Shown here: in pieces, positions 51,511 to 59,732 of the stretch
How the letters are laid out: every line of letters begins with the position of its first letter
Position numbering within the stretch: position 1 is the first letter of the stretch
Source: MnTg04 sp964568075
Lineage (GTDB): Bacteria; Pseudomonadota; Gammaproteobacteria; Steroidobacterales; MnTg04
Direction of reading: 5' to 3'
Assembly: GCA_964568075.1 (NCBI GenBank)
Contig: CAZMOM010000003.1
Coordinates: 1 to 64,000 of the forward strand
DNA length: 64,000 bases
Program-made: the position numbers and the translations under genes
The notes under the pieces: model-generated
What the model was told of the DNA's origin: nothing
Databases searched by the model: none
Seen by the model: the letters and a program-made list of their open reading frames with translations, nothing else

Positions 51511-53706
51511 ATGTTACGAAGTAAACTCAGAACATACCTTGACACCGGCTCCTTAACGCTGTTTTCGCAGCAGATTCTGGAAGCGTTAATCGGTGCAAAA
51601 TCTGTCGCGATTCATGACTCGGACGGGATGTTGGTCTGGACAGGCCCCGATGATTCCGACAGAAACCTGTGGGATGCTACAACGTCACTTGGCGCAGATT
51701 CCCCGGGTATTGGTTATCTAAAATCCCTGGGTAACCAACACGTTATCTATGTTTTCTTCCTTCACGATGACTCTGCGAGCGAGTCCGTTGGTACTTTAAG
51801 TGTACTCGTGAAGTCCGGACATCCGCTTAGTTTCGAAATGGTGTACAAAGAGCTCAAGGCAGTGTTGGAATGCGTTAATCGGCAATTAACCGTCAATGTG
51901 GAACTGTCCGCCGTAAGGCAAATATCCAGCCAAAGTAGAGAAGATATCAAGTTACTCGTGCAGTTAGATGAGTTCGATCCGCACCTCAGCATTGCGCAAA
52001 CCGTGCAAGGGATACTCGAGTTAACGGCTCGACACTTCGATTGTCACATTACCGCAAGCATCTTGCCGCGTTTGGGTATCCAGGAAGTATACCCCGAAAC
52101 GAAGATCACTGATTCTTCGGTCAAACCGCTGAGGACGATCCTCGAACGTCTGTTGGTGACTGCCAAAGAACAAAAGAAAGCTATGTCTTTCAACAGAAAG
52201 AAATATGCCTCGGGTCAGCTCGGGGAAGTTCTGAATGATGCAAACATACTCTGCGCCCCCATCAGCAATGTCCATGATGTGATTATCGGGATCTTAGTTT
52301 TAGTACGTGCGGATACTTTCTCCAACAACAATATCCAGCTCATTCGCGCGATTTGTACGAAAATAAATTCCTTAATTAAGGCAATCGACGAAGTCAGTGA
52401 CGAAATCTTTTCACGCAATGGCCTTCTGCATCATATTGACGGCGTATTGAAGCGCCACGCTAATTCGCCTCACGCCTTGCTATATTTAAATATCGATAAA
52501 CTTCATGTCGTTAACGACGCGTTTGGACATGCGGCTGGCGACGAAGTAATTCACAGGGTAACCCAGATTGTCAGCGAGCTGGCCGGCAGCAACGATGCTG
52601 TGGCACAACTGTCTGGTGACCGTTTGGGTGTCTTCTTGCGTGATTGCGACGAAACCAGGGCATGCAGCAAAGCTGATCTTATGCTCAGCACCATAGGGCG
52701 GCAATTTCTGGAGTACGATGGAAAAACCATTGATCTGTCGGCCAGTATAGGTATTGCGCTCATTCCCGATGTTGTCGCTAACGCATCAAGCGCGCTTAAC
52801 GTTGCAGAGGTCGCCGCTCGTTCCGCCCATGACCGGGGCGGTAGCCGAGCTATAGTTTTTCGGGATCTCGACCTGAGTATGGTGCAGCGCCGCTGTGACC
52901 TGGGTCAGGTTGGCTATATACAGCATGCACTCCTGGAGAACCAATTCGTTCTTTACGCCCAGGAAATTCGATCGGCCAAGGACGATCACCCGGATAAATA
53001 TTACGAATTGTTGGTGAGAATGCTTGATGCCAAGGGCAATATCATCTTACCCGATAAGTTTCTTTCCGCGGCAGAGCGATATCAAATGATGGTGGGGCTG
53101 GACCGTTGGGTGATTAATAATGCGCTTCTGCAATTCAGCAACAATGAGCATATGCTCAAGTCAAGTACGACGAAATTCAGCATCAATATTTCGGCGCAAT
53201 CTCTTGCCGACGATAATTTTCTGGACCATGTGCAGTCGGCTGTCAGGGAAAGTGGAATAGTCCCGGAGTCATTGTGCTTCGAATTAACCGAATCATCGGC
53301 GGTGCGAAATCTGGATCGGGCCAGACGCTTTATTCGTGTGTTGCGAAAAATGGGATGTCGTCTGGCGCTGGATGACTTTGGTACCGGTTACTGCTCATTC
53401 GCATACTTGAAAGACCTGCCCGTACAATACATAAAAATTGATGGTGTATTCGTGCGGGATATTTTGGAAAATCCGCTATCGGAGACGATTGTAGCGGCCA
53501 CAGTCAGCATTGCTAAAGTTTTGGGTGCTGATACGGTGGCCGAACATGTCGAAAATGATCTCGTACTGCAACGGCTGAAGCAGTTCGAAATAGATTACTT
53601 TCAAGGTTTCGGGATCAGTCGGCCCGAGCCTCTGGAGGGCATTTTAGCAAACATGGGACCACCTGTGGAAACAGTGGTTGCAGAAGAACAAGCATTGCAG
53701 AGCTAA
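51511..53706 (+). CDS. c-di-GMP phosphodiesterase with degenerate GGDEF and EAL domain
   Basis: 731 aa from ATG 51511 (TTG 51490 also open). The N-terminal 300 residues form an uncharacterised sensor region, perhaps GAF-like. The GGDEF domain is degenerate (LSGDRLGVF at the active site), so cyclase activity is unlikely. The EAL domain has ELLVRM in place of EAL, and keeps FELTES, LDDFGTGYCSF, KIDGVFV and AEHVEN, so hydrolysis of c-di-GMP to pGpG is plausible. It is divergent from the cyclase at 50906. 51000-51510 holds no other gene, only short hairpin-like text. Confidence 0.9.
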   Translation: MLRSKLRTYLDTGSLTLFSQQILEALIGAKSVAIHDSDGMLVWTGPDDSDRNLWDATTSLGADSPGIGYLKSLGNQHVIYVFFLHDDSASESVGTLSVLVKSGHPLSFEMVYKELKAVLECVNRQLTVNVELSAVRQISSQSREDIKLLVQLDEFDPHLSIAQTVQGILELTARHFDCHITASILPRLGIQEVYPETKITDSSVKPLRTILERLLVTAKEQKKAMSFNRKKYASGQLGEVLNDANILCAPISNVHDVIIGILVLVRADTFSNNNIQLIRAICTKINSLIKAIDEVSDEIFSRNGLLHHIDGVLKRHANSPHALLYLNIDKLHVVNDAFGHAAGDEVIHRVTQIVSELAGSNDAVAQLSGDRLGVFLRDCDETRACSKADLMLSTIGRQFLEYDGKTIDLSASIGIALIPDVVANASSALNVAEVAARSAHDRGGSRAIVFRDLDLSMVQRRCDLGQVGYIQHALLENQFVLYAQEIRSAKDDHPDKYYELLVRMLDAKGNIILPDKFLSAAERYQMMVGLDRWVINNALLQFSNNEHMLKSSTTKFSINISAQSLADDNFLDHVQSAVRESGIVPESLCFELTESSAVRNLDRARRFIRVLRKMGCRLALDDFGTGYCSFAYLKDLPVQYIKIDGVFVRDILENPLSETIVAATVSIAKVLGADTVAEHVENDLVLQRLKQFEIDYFQGFGISRPEPLEGILANMGPPVETVVAEEQALQS

Positions 53707-53754
53707 TCGATCGCCCCATTCCAAAACGCTGACCGGCACGTGGTATTCCCATAT

Positions 53755-54495
53755 CTAGTCGGACAGTATCTGAAAATTGCTGAGCGCCTCGATCACACCA
53801 GAGAAAATCACCAAATACGCCAATAAAACAGCGAATGACTTCATAATCGCGACAATCCAGCTCGCGTGATACACGCGGCGCAGGGATATTACGATGTAGC
53901 CGAGGAAATAGCCGAGCACGGTGACCTGCGCGACCAGAGGTAGCCAGTGGTCGGCAGCAATCTGCTCCAGTGGCAGCATAAGCGCCAGCGTAATATAGGC
54001 CGCACTGTGAAGGTGAATCGAAAAAATAATGTGATCGAAAAACAGCCGACCCGACAAAGCAATCTTAAGCAACAGCGCAAAAATCGGCAGCAGGACAAAC
54101 ATCAGGCGCGGTAGTTCATCGGACATGAACCGCGCCTGACTTGCAGCATCTTGCTCCGGATACCCTGCCGGATCGAGTAGCAAGCCTTGGCTGGCAAGCC
54201 AGGCGGCCAACAGGAAAAACAAAACGCTGATCACCAGGTACAAACGAATCGGCGAAGTGTAGGTCCTGCGCCGGCCGGCGAGAAACTCGCTGGTCAGGAC
54301 CCCAGGCTGCCACAACAGGGTCCGGATCGTGCGAAATGAACGACCGTCGACCTCAAATATCTCCTTCAGCACCTCGCCAATGAGTTTGCTCGTCGGCCGT
54401 TCGAGATCGACGTCTCTTTGCCCGCAATTCGAACAAAACGCGCCGTCAAGCGGAGCGTGACAATTTCGGCACAGCGTCATGCGTCGGCGCACCAT
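53755..54495 (-). CDS. DUF3667 membrane protein with zinc ribbon
   Basis: 246 aa from ATG 54495 (54480 also possible). The N-terminus has a CxxC-x9-CxxC zinc ribbon (CRNCHAPLDGAFCSNCGQ). DUF3667 text follows: EVDGRSFRTIRTLLWQPGVL, EFLAGRRRTYTSPIRLYLVI. About five hydrophobic segments complete the protein. Family function is unknown. Single gene. Confidence 0.9.
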   Translation of the reverse strand: MVRRRMTLCRNCHAPLDGAFCSNCGQRDVDLERPTSKLIGEVLKEIFEVDGRSFRTIRTLLWQPGVLTSEFLAGRRRTYTSPIRLYLVISVLFFLLAAWLASQGLLLDPAGYPEQDAASQARFMSDELPRLMFVLLPIFALLLKIALSGRLFFDHIIFSIHLHSAAYITLALMLPLEQIAADHWLPLVAQVTVLGYFLGYIVISLRRVYHASWIVAIMKSFAVLLAYLVIFSGVIEALSNFQILSD

Positions 54496-54588
54496 GGAAC
54501 CTGAGACAGCGATTCTAGCGAATCGAATGGGAATATGGCTAATTCGGCAACAGCAGCCTGTAAAAGTGGGCAATTGGCACCGCACAAC

Positions 54589-54688
54589 AGGCGCCGGTGT
54601 TCACGTCTTCACATATTTAAGCTGACCCAGCCGGCGGCTAATCGCCCGCGAGAGTCCGGGTCAATAAGTGAACACCAGCACGATCGTC
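54589..54688. repeat. Family D inverted repeat (full copy)
   Basis: Left arm 'cgccggtgttcacgtcttca', middle 'ggcggctaatcgcccgcgag', right arm 'caataagtgaacaccagcac' + 'gatcgtcc'. With 39.43 kb this is one of the two most complete copies. Confidence 0.85.
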
Positions 54689-54726
54689 CAAAACTCTCCG
54701 GCAGGTCAGTGTGCTGATATCACCGA

Positions 54727-55050
54727 TCAAGATGCCGGCAACGTGAAACGATTCCTGAGGACCGCATTGAATATTCGTTCCACCCAATCCGGATCCAAAC
54801 CCGCTTCCATGCCCTGCTGTTTCCATTTGGCCAGCATTTGGCGCTCTCGGAGTTCGCAGATCGATGGCATCCCGGCAACTTGCTTAACCGCTTGAATCTC
54901 CACCACAACCGTAAGCCTCTCGCTAAGCAGATCGACCAGCTTTGCGTCCAGTTTATCAATTTCCGCACGCAGCCTGTTCACAGCCGCGATGTGTATTGAC
55001 GCCGGTACCGACGAGTCTTGCCTGACATGCGTAGCGTAGCCGGATTTCAT
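54727..55050 (-). CDS. Chorismate mutase, AroQ type
   Basis: 107 aa helical protein with the AroQ pattern: VNRLRAEIDKLDAKLVDLLSERLTVVVEI, AVKQVAG and ELRERQMLAKWKQQG. The active-site Arg, Lys and Glu are in place. It converts chorismate to prephenate in Phe/Tyr synthesis. A monofunctional form is normal in many bacteria; no signal peptide. Its start overlaps the ubiT stop by 4 nt, so it is translated in the same unit. Confidence 0.88.
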   Translation of the reverse strand: MKSGYATHVRQDSSVPASIHIAAVNRLRAEIDKLDAKLVDLLSERLTVVVEIQAVKQVAGMPSICELRERQMLAKWKQQGMEAGLDPDWVERIFNAVLRNRFTLPAS

Positions 55051-55553
55051 GGGGAAACCAGTCGCAGCAAGAGTGAGCGCAGACCGTCCGGCATTTTCTG
55101 CAGCACCGGTGGCAGATCGGCGCTCTCTATGCCGTCGAGAAAGTTCTTTAGCGCGACACCGAGCTCTGTATCGCCTCTCATGCTCAGCTGACGCCGGAAA
55201 AAAAATGTATCCGGATCTTCCAGCCGCAAACTCAGTGCGACGAAGTACTCGCTGTCACCCCGGATGGTCACGTCCGCGCGGTAACCCGGGTCAAGCAGTT
55301 GCAGGCGCCCGTGGCACAGCGATATCAACCAGGAAATCCCCAGATCAGGAATATCGATCATTACAACGTGGTTCTGCAGGAATTCCAATCGTCCATCCTG
55401 CAACGACCGTGCAAAGACCTGATTTAGCGCAAGCTCTACAGCGAAGCGCTGCAGCGGATGGGGAGTCAGCTTGAACACCGGTTTGGCAAGCGTCGCAACG
55501 AGGCCTTTGAGCGTCGACGTCATTTGGTCGTGGGTGGATACTGCGACGATCAT
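55047..55553 (-). CDS. ubiT: Ubiquinone biosynthesis accessory factor UbiT (SCP2 domain)
   Basis: 168 aa from ATG 55553, with AGGAG upstream; the frame opens at 55607 and an ATG at 55523 is also possible. SCP2 text: LTPHPLQRFAVELALNQVFA, LEFLQNHVVMIDIPDLG and VTIRGDSEYFVALSLRLEDP. SCP2 domains bind lipids; UbiT is the lipid-binding partner of UbiU-UbiV in O2-independent ubiquinone synthesis. It is divergent from ubiU and shares a short control region with it. Confidence 0.9.
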   Translation of the reverse strand: MIVAVSTHDQMTSTLKGLVATLAKPVFKLTPHPLQRFAVELALNQVFARSLQDGRLEFLQNHVVMIDIPDLGISWLISLCHGRLQLLDPGYRADVTIRGDSEYFVALSLRLEDPDTFFFRRQLSMRGDTELGVALKNFLDGIESADLPPVLQKMPDGLRSLLLRLVSP

Positions 55554-55614
55554 GAAGATAGAAACTCCTTGCGGACACCAATCGCCCCACGCTATCGCGT
55601 TTTCCACTGCAGAA

Positions 55615-55630
55615 TTTGCGATAGCGCAAA
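55615..55630. promoter_or_regulatory. FNR/Dnr-type palindrome between ubiT and ubiU
   Basis: 'tttgcgatagcgcaaa' is a perfect inverted repeat with 4-nt centre (TTGCG-N4-CGCAA). It follows the geometry of FNR-family sites (TTGAT-N4-ATCAA) but with GC inner pairs, as in some Dnr-like variants. Its place about 60-80 nt from both starts and the fnr gene downstream fit anaerobic control of ubiTUV. Confidence 0.55.
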
Positions 55631-55684
55631 AAACGAGAGTGCAACAAATAATAAGCTGCTGCCTGCTAAGTTACGGAGGCTCTC

Positions 55685-56680
55685 GTGGAACTTCTTTGCC
55701 CCGCCGGTAATTTGCCATCGCTTAAAGCGGCCGTGGATCATGGCGCGAATTCTGTCTATGTTGGTTTCAAAGATGCGACCAACGCCCGACATTTTGCCGG
55801 GCTCAACTTTACGATTGACGAACTTCGCCGAGGCATCGAATACACGCACGATGCCGGCGGCAAAGTGCTGGTGGCCATTAACACGTATCCGGTCGAGTCC
55901 GGATGGTCCGACTGGCAACGCGCAGTGGACACCGCTGCCGGTTTGGGCGTGGACGCGCTAATTGTCGCGGATATTGGCGTGATGGACTACGCTTGCTCGC
56001 GCTGGCCTCGGCTGCCATTGCATCTCTCCGTACAAGGATCGGCGACCAACGAGGATGCGATCATGTTTTATCGCGATCATTTCAACATCCAGCGCGCGGT
56101 GCTACCGCGGGTTTTGTCGGTTCGCCAGGTGGCCAGTATTGTCCGCAAAGTAGATGTCCCCATCGAAGTTTTTGGTTTTGGCAGCCTGTGCATCATGGTT
56201 GAAGGACGCTGTCAGCTCTCCAGTTATCTGACCGGCTGTTCGCCAAACACTTATGGCGCGTGCTCGCCAGCGGCACATGTGCGCTGGGAAGACAGGGACG
56301 ATCGACTGGAGGTTCGTGTCAATGGGACGCTTATTGACCGCTTCGAGCCCGCTGAGTCAGCCGGCTACCCCACCATTTGCAAAGGGCGCTTTCGTGTCGG
56401 TGAGCACACCTATTATGCGTTGGAGGAACCGACCAGCCTAAGCGTATTGAAAATCCTTCCCGAGCTTTACAGTGCGGGGGTCGCTGCGATCAAGATCGAG
56501 GGGCGGCAGCGTAGCGCCACCTATGTCGCGAAAGTTACCGCCATCATGAGGGCCGCGATCGACGCCTGTGTAGCCGATCCGCAACAGTACCAACCGCAGC
56601 AGGAATGGCAGGCCGGATTGGCGCAGCTTTCCGAAGGCAGTCAGACTACACTTGGCGCCTACCACCGGCCCTGGTCGTAG
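55685..56680 (+). CDS. ubiU: Ubiquinone biosynthesis protein UbiU (U32 family)
   Basis: 331 aa from GTG 55685, with CGGAGG upstream. Peptidase-U32-type fold: MELLCPAGNLPSLKAAVDHG, VYVGFKDATNARHFAGLNF, ADIGVMDYA and LSVQGSATNEDA. Iron-sulfur cysteines are in place (GSLCIMVEGRCQLSSYLTGC and TICKGR), as in E. coli UbiU, which binds a 4Fe-4S cluster. With UbiV it hydroxylates the ubiquinone ring without O2. The next gene starts 7 nt after its stop. Confidence 0.95.
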   Translation: MELLCPAGNLPSLKAAVDHGANSVYVGFKDATNARHFAGLNFTIDELRRGIEYTHDAGGKVLVAINTYPVESGWSDWQRAVDTAAGLGVDALIVADIGVMDYACSRWPRLPLHLSVQGSATNEDAIMFYRDHFNIQRAVLPRVLSVRQVASIVRKVDVPIEVFGFGSLCIMVEGRCQLSSYLTGCSPNTYGACSPAAHVRWEDRDDRLEVRVNGTLIDRFEPAESAGYPTICKGRFRVGEHTYYALEEPTSLSVLKILPELYSAGVAAIKIEGRQRSATYVAKVTAIMRAAIDACVADPQQYQPQQEWQAGLAQLSEGSQTTLGAYHRPWS

Positions 56681-56687
56681 ACCCGTC

Positions 56688-57632
56688 ATGAATACCGAAA
56701 CCACACATCATACGAAGCTGAGGCTGGCGCTGGGTCCGGTTCTCTATTACTGGTCGCGAGAGTCTCTACTCGATTTCTATCGCCAGGCCAGCCACTGGCC
56801 AGTGGATATCGTTTATCTGGGCGAGGTGGTTTGCGCGAAACGCCGCTCACTCGACTACGACGACTGGCTGTCCATCGCCCACTCGTTAAAGGAATCCGGC
56901 AAGGAAGTGTATATCTCGACTTTGACCTTGCTCGAGGCTGGCTCGGAGCTCGGGTTGTTACGACGCATCTGCAAGAATCGTGAGTTTCTTATCGAGGCAA
57001 ACGACATCGCCGCCGTCTACCGCCTCAATCGAGAAGGAGTCCCGTTCGTTACGGGGCCAGCGGTCAATATCTATAATGCACACACGCTGGAAAAATTGGT
57101 CTCGCTGGGCTTGCGGCGATGGGTTTTACCGCTTGAACTCGGCGCCTCCGAACTGGCAAATATCCGCGACGCAGTACCCACGGTCGCTACAGAAATCTTT
57201 GCCTGGGGAAGATTGCCGCTGGCGTGGTCCGCGCGCTGCTACACTGCGCGCGCCGAGAATCGCTCGAAGGACAACTGCAAACTGGCCTGCGATGCAGACC
57301 CGGACGGCCGGCTGATGTACACGTCGGATGATGTTCCGTTTCTTGTCCTTAACGGTATTCAGACTCAGTCTGCTCTGACGCAAAATCTTGCACCACACGT
57401 TGCCGAAATTCGCCGGCACGGAGTTGAGGTATTACGCCTCAGTCCTCAATCCCGGAATATGGATATGGTAGTCGAGTGTTTCGACAGTATTCGCTGCAGT
57501 CATGCCCCGGACACGGATGATCTCGAAACGCTTGAAACGCTTGCATCTACCGGCACCTGCGACGGGTACTGGCGCGGTAAGGCGGGGTTTGAGGCGCCGG
57601 AAGCGATAGTGGCGTGTCCGGGAGTCACCTGA
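56688..57632 (+). CDS. ubiV: Ubiquinone biosynthesis protein UbiV (U32 family)
   Basis: 314 aa from ATG 56688. U32 text: LGPVLYYWSRESLLDFYRQ, DIVYLGEVVCAKRRSL. Cys in VVCAKR and the C-x12-C-x3-C set (CYTARAENRSKDNCKLAC) match the cluster ligands of E. coli UbiV exactly in spacing. Partner of UbiU. The 3' end lies 21 nt before the N gap. Confidence 0.95.
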   Translation: MNTETTHHTKLRLALGPVLYYWSRESLLDFYRQASHWPVDIVYLGEVVCAKRRSLDYDDWLSIAHSLKESGKEVYISTLTLLEAGSELGLLRRICKNREFLIEANDIAAVYRLNREGVPFVTGPAVNIYNAHTLEKLVSLGLRRWVLPLELGASELANIRDAVPTVATEIFAWGRLPLAWSARCYTARAENRSKDNCKLACDADPDGRLMYTSDDVPFLVLNGIQTQSALTQNLAPHVAEIRRHGVEVLRLSPQSRNMDMVVECFDSIRCSHAPDTDDLETLETLASTGTCDGYWRGKAGFEAPEAIVACPGVT

Positions 57633-57690
57633 GCAGCATGCCGGTGTGCGCTNNNNNNNNNNGTGTGCGCTCGGGCATGCTGCGCATAGC
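57632..57690. other. Scaffold gap inside a hairpin (10 N)
   Basis: Left of the Ns: 'gcagcatgccg' + 'gtgtgcgct'; right: 'gtgtgcgct' + 'cgggcatgctgc'. The same 9-mer stands on both sides and the outer segments are complementary. Collapsing the duplicate gives one hairpin with an 11-bp stem and a 9-nt loop, so the true gap may be zero bases. Confidence 0.8.
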
Positions 57691-57872
57691 TTGGGGGCCG
57701 GTTTCCTGACGGTCGCACGGTCCGACGCCAGCCCGAATCATTTTCGCCTGCGGTCATCGGCCGCCCCGACACCCTGTGGATCAAACCGGGGCCTAGTCTG
57801 GTCGACAGTTTAGGTTACCGCTCACAGCCGGCGCATCGCGATGCCGCGCTGGCGAAATTCGAACCAAATTGA
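57690..57872 (+). other. Unidentified 60-codon open frame without a start
   Basis: After a TAG at 57687 a frame runs to TGA 57870 (ending ALAKFEPN), with protein-like text such as RPDTLWIKPGPSLVDSLGYR. It has no start codon with a ribosome site. It may be the tail of a gene broken by the gap region, or chance. No other gene is seen in 57633-57952. Confidence 0.2.
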
Positions 57873-57952
57873 AGCATTCGGCGTGCAAGAGTGGGACAAT
57901 TAGCCATGAATTCGATTTTCTGTTCGGACGGTCAGGCGGTTGGTAACCTCCC

Positions 57953-58720
57953 ATGACCGCAGCCCAATCGAACCCGGCAAAACTGACCGAATATCGCCAG
58001 CGCCGTCGTGCCTGCAGTAACTGTGCCTTGCATTGTGTGTGTTTTCCGCCGTCGCTGCGCGATGGGTGGCGCTACCTGGAGGAACTCAATATACGCCAGC
58101 GCTGGATCAAACGGGGCGACCATTTGTTTCTAAGCGGGCAGCAGCTACGCAGCCTGTTTGTCGTTCGTGTCGGATCGGTCAAGAGTTATGATCTTTCGCC
58201 AAACGGGGACGCGATGGTGACGGGTTTCTGTTTCCCCGGCGAGTTGCTCGGCCTCAATGCGTTGGATGCCGGAATTCATGCCGGATACGTGGTCGGCCTT
58301 GAGGATACAAACTATTGCGAAATCCCGTTGAGCACGCTTCACCGCCTGCAAGACAGCCGTTTCCAACTACGTCAACTCGTGCCGCAGTTGCTCTGCCGCG
58401 CGCTGGCCGATGTCCGTAGTTTTCTTCTGGTCATCAGGGACCTGGATTCTCGTGCCCGCCTGGCCTGGTTCCTGCTGAACCTCGCGACTCGTCTGACGCC
58501 TCAGGAAACGCTCAAATGTAATTTCCGGCTCAGCATGGATCGGAACGATATCGCCAACTACCTGGGCCTGACCATTGGCACCGTGTCTCGCACGCTAACC
58601 GATTACCAAAAAGCAGGTATCCTCAGCGCGCGAGGAAAATCGATCCAAATTCTCGATGTGCAAGCCCTGCGTAAAATGTCTGGTACCGATCCGACCATCA
58701 CTAGTCTCGCCAGGCATTGA
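57953..58720 (+). CDS. fnr: FNR-type oxygen-sensing transcriptional regulator
   Basis: 255 aa, CRP/FNR fold. Cysteines 21, 24 and 30 plus 122 (NYCEIP) have the same numbering pattern as E. coli FNR (20, 23, 29, 122), so a 4Fe-4S sensor cluster is likely; Cys28 is extra. The HTH (DIANYLGLTIGTVSRTLTDYQ) contains the E-x2-S-R equivalent as TVSRT. It activates genes under low oxygen. Adjacent ubiUVT and the palindrome at 55615 suggest it controls anaerobic ubiquinone synthesis. Confidence 0.93.
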   Translation: MTAAQSNPAKLTEYRQRRRACSNCALHCVCFPPSLRDGWRYLEELNIRQRWIKRGDHLFLSGQQLRSLFVVRVGSVKSYDLSPNGDAMVTGFCFPGELLGLNALDAGIHAGYVVGLEDTNYCEIPLSTLHRLQDSRFQLRQLVPQLLCRALADVRSFLLVIRDLDSRARLAWFLLNLATRLTPQETLKCNFRLSMDRNDIANYLGLTIGTVSRTLTDYQKAGILSARGKSIQILDVQALRKMSGTDPTITSLARH

Positions 58721-58858
58721 CGTTAAGCGAGCTGGTTTTCCCGGGTGCGCGAATCAAATTTAAGTCCGCCTTGCGTGAACATTTCTATTGGCATCTAATA
58801 ACGACATAAGTTAGCAGCGGCACCACCAGTTAAAAAATAATTCCAGCAGGGGGCTGAT

Positions 58859-59551
58859 GTGAAAATTGCGCTGATCGTTTTTCTCGCGCTGGTCGTAATC
58901 TGGTTGCTGATTCGTGCCAGGCGGCACAATTCGCTCTTTCCCTTCATGCCCTTCAAATATAACTTCCACTTGCGTCGCGACACTTTTCGGAAGACGCTGA
59001 ACCTGCTTTCAGAACGTAAGGTAAGAGTACTGGTCGAGACCGGTACGGCAAGAGTTGGATTGAGAGGAGTCAAAGGCGACGGTGCCTCTACGATTGTTTT
59101 TGGAATGTGGGCCAGGGAGAATAACGCTGTCCTGCACTCGGTCGATATCTCTGAGGAGTCGATCGATGAGTCAAAAGCGGAGGTCATAAGACAAGGGTTG
59201 GTCGAATACGTGAAATTGCATTTGGAGGATTCCCTGAAGTTTCTTGCAGAGTTCAGCGAACCGGTGGATTTTCTGTATCTGGACAGCTATGACTATGATT
59301 TGGAAGACACCTCGATCCAAAAAGCAAGCCAGGAGCATCACCTTGCGGAGTTCAAGACGATCGAGTCGCGCCTGCACGAGAAAAGCCTGGTGTTGATCGA
59401 TGACTGCAGGTTACCCAATGGCGGTAAAGGCAAGTTGGCGATCGAATATATGCTGGGGCGGGGCTGGAAAATTCTTATGAGCGAATATCAGGTTTTGCTG
59501 ACGAAGTCCGGAGATGGCGACCGCCGTTCCGATCGCAATCGATTTCAATAA
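58859..59551 (+). CDS. Membrane-anchored methyltransferase-like protein
   Basis: 230 aa from GTG 58859. One N-terminal helix (IALIVFLALVVIWLLI) anchors a Rossmann-type domain: VLVETGTARVG, GDGASTIVFGMWA, LHSVDIS, VDFLYLDSYDYD and LVLIDDCR. The order matches Methyltransf_24-type class I enzymes; the VETGT motif is the SAM-loop equivalent. Substrate unknown. Follows fnr by 138 nt; no gene between. Confidence 0.75.
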   Translation: MKIALIVFLALVVIWLLIRARRHNSLFPFMPFKYNFHLRRDTFRKTLNLLSERKVRVLVETGTARVGLRGVKGDGASTIVFGMWARENNAVLHSVDISEESIDESKAEVIRQGLVEYVKLHLEDSLKFLAEFSEPVDFLYLDSYDYDLEDTSIQKASQEHHLAEFKTIESRLHEKSLVLIDDCRLPNGGKGKLAIEYMLGRGWKILMSEYQVLLTKSGDGDRRSDRNRFQ

Positions 59552-59633
59552 GCGCGGAACCGGATTAACCGTCTTCCCAAATCCTTCACCTGTTTTTGAT
59601 AAACTTGGGCCGGTCGATGGGAGACTTGGCCAT

Positions 59634-59690
59634 TAGTGGTCAAATAGTGATTTGATTAACTAAAAGACTTACTCCCGGCACCAATTTCTT
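59634..59690. repeat. Family C right half
   Basis: 'gtcaaatagtgatttgatta' then 'actaaaagacttactcccgg' + 'caccaat', the C right arm. Confidence 0.6.
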
Positions 59691-59732
59691 GTGACACAGT
59701 GAATCGACGTACTTTTTTGGCTTGGCTGAAAT

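Noticed and set aside
57500..57784. Minus-strand 94-aa frame across the N gap
   Set aside because: It crosses the Ns and lies antisense to ubiV.
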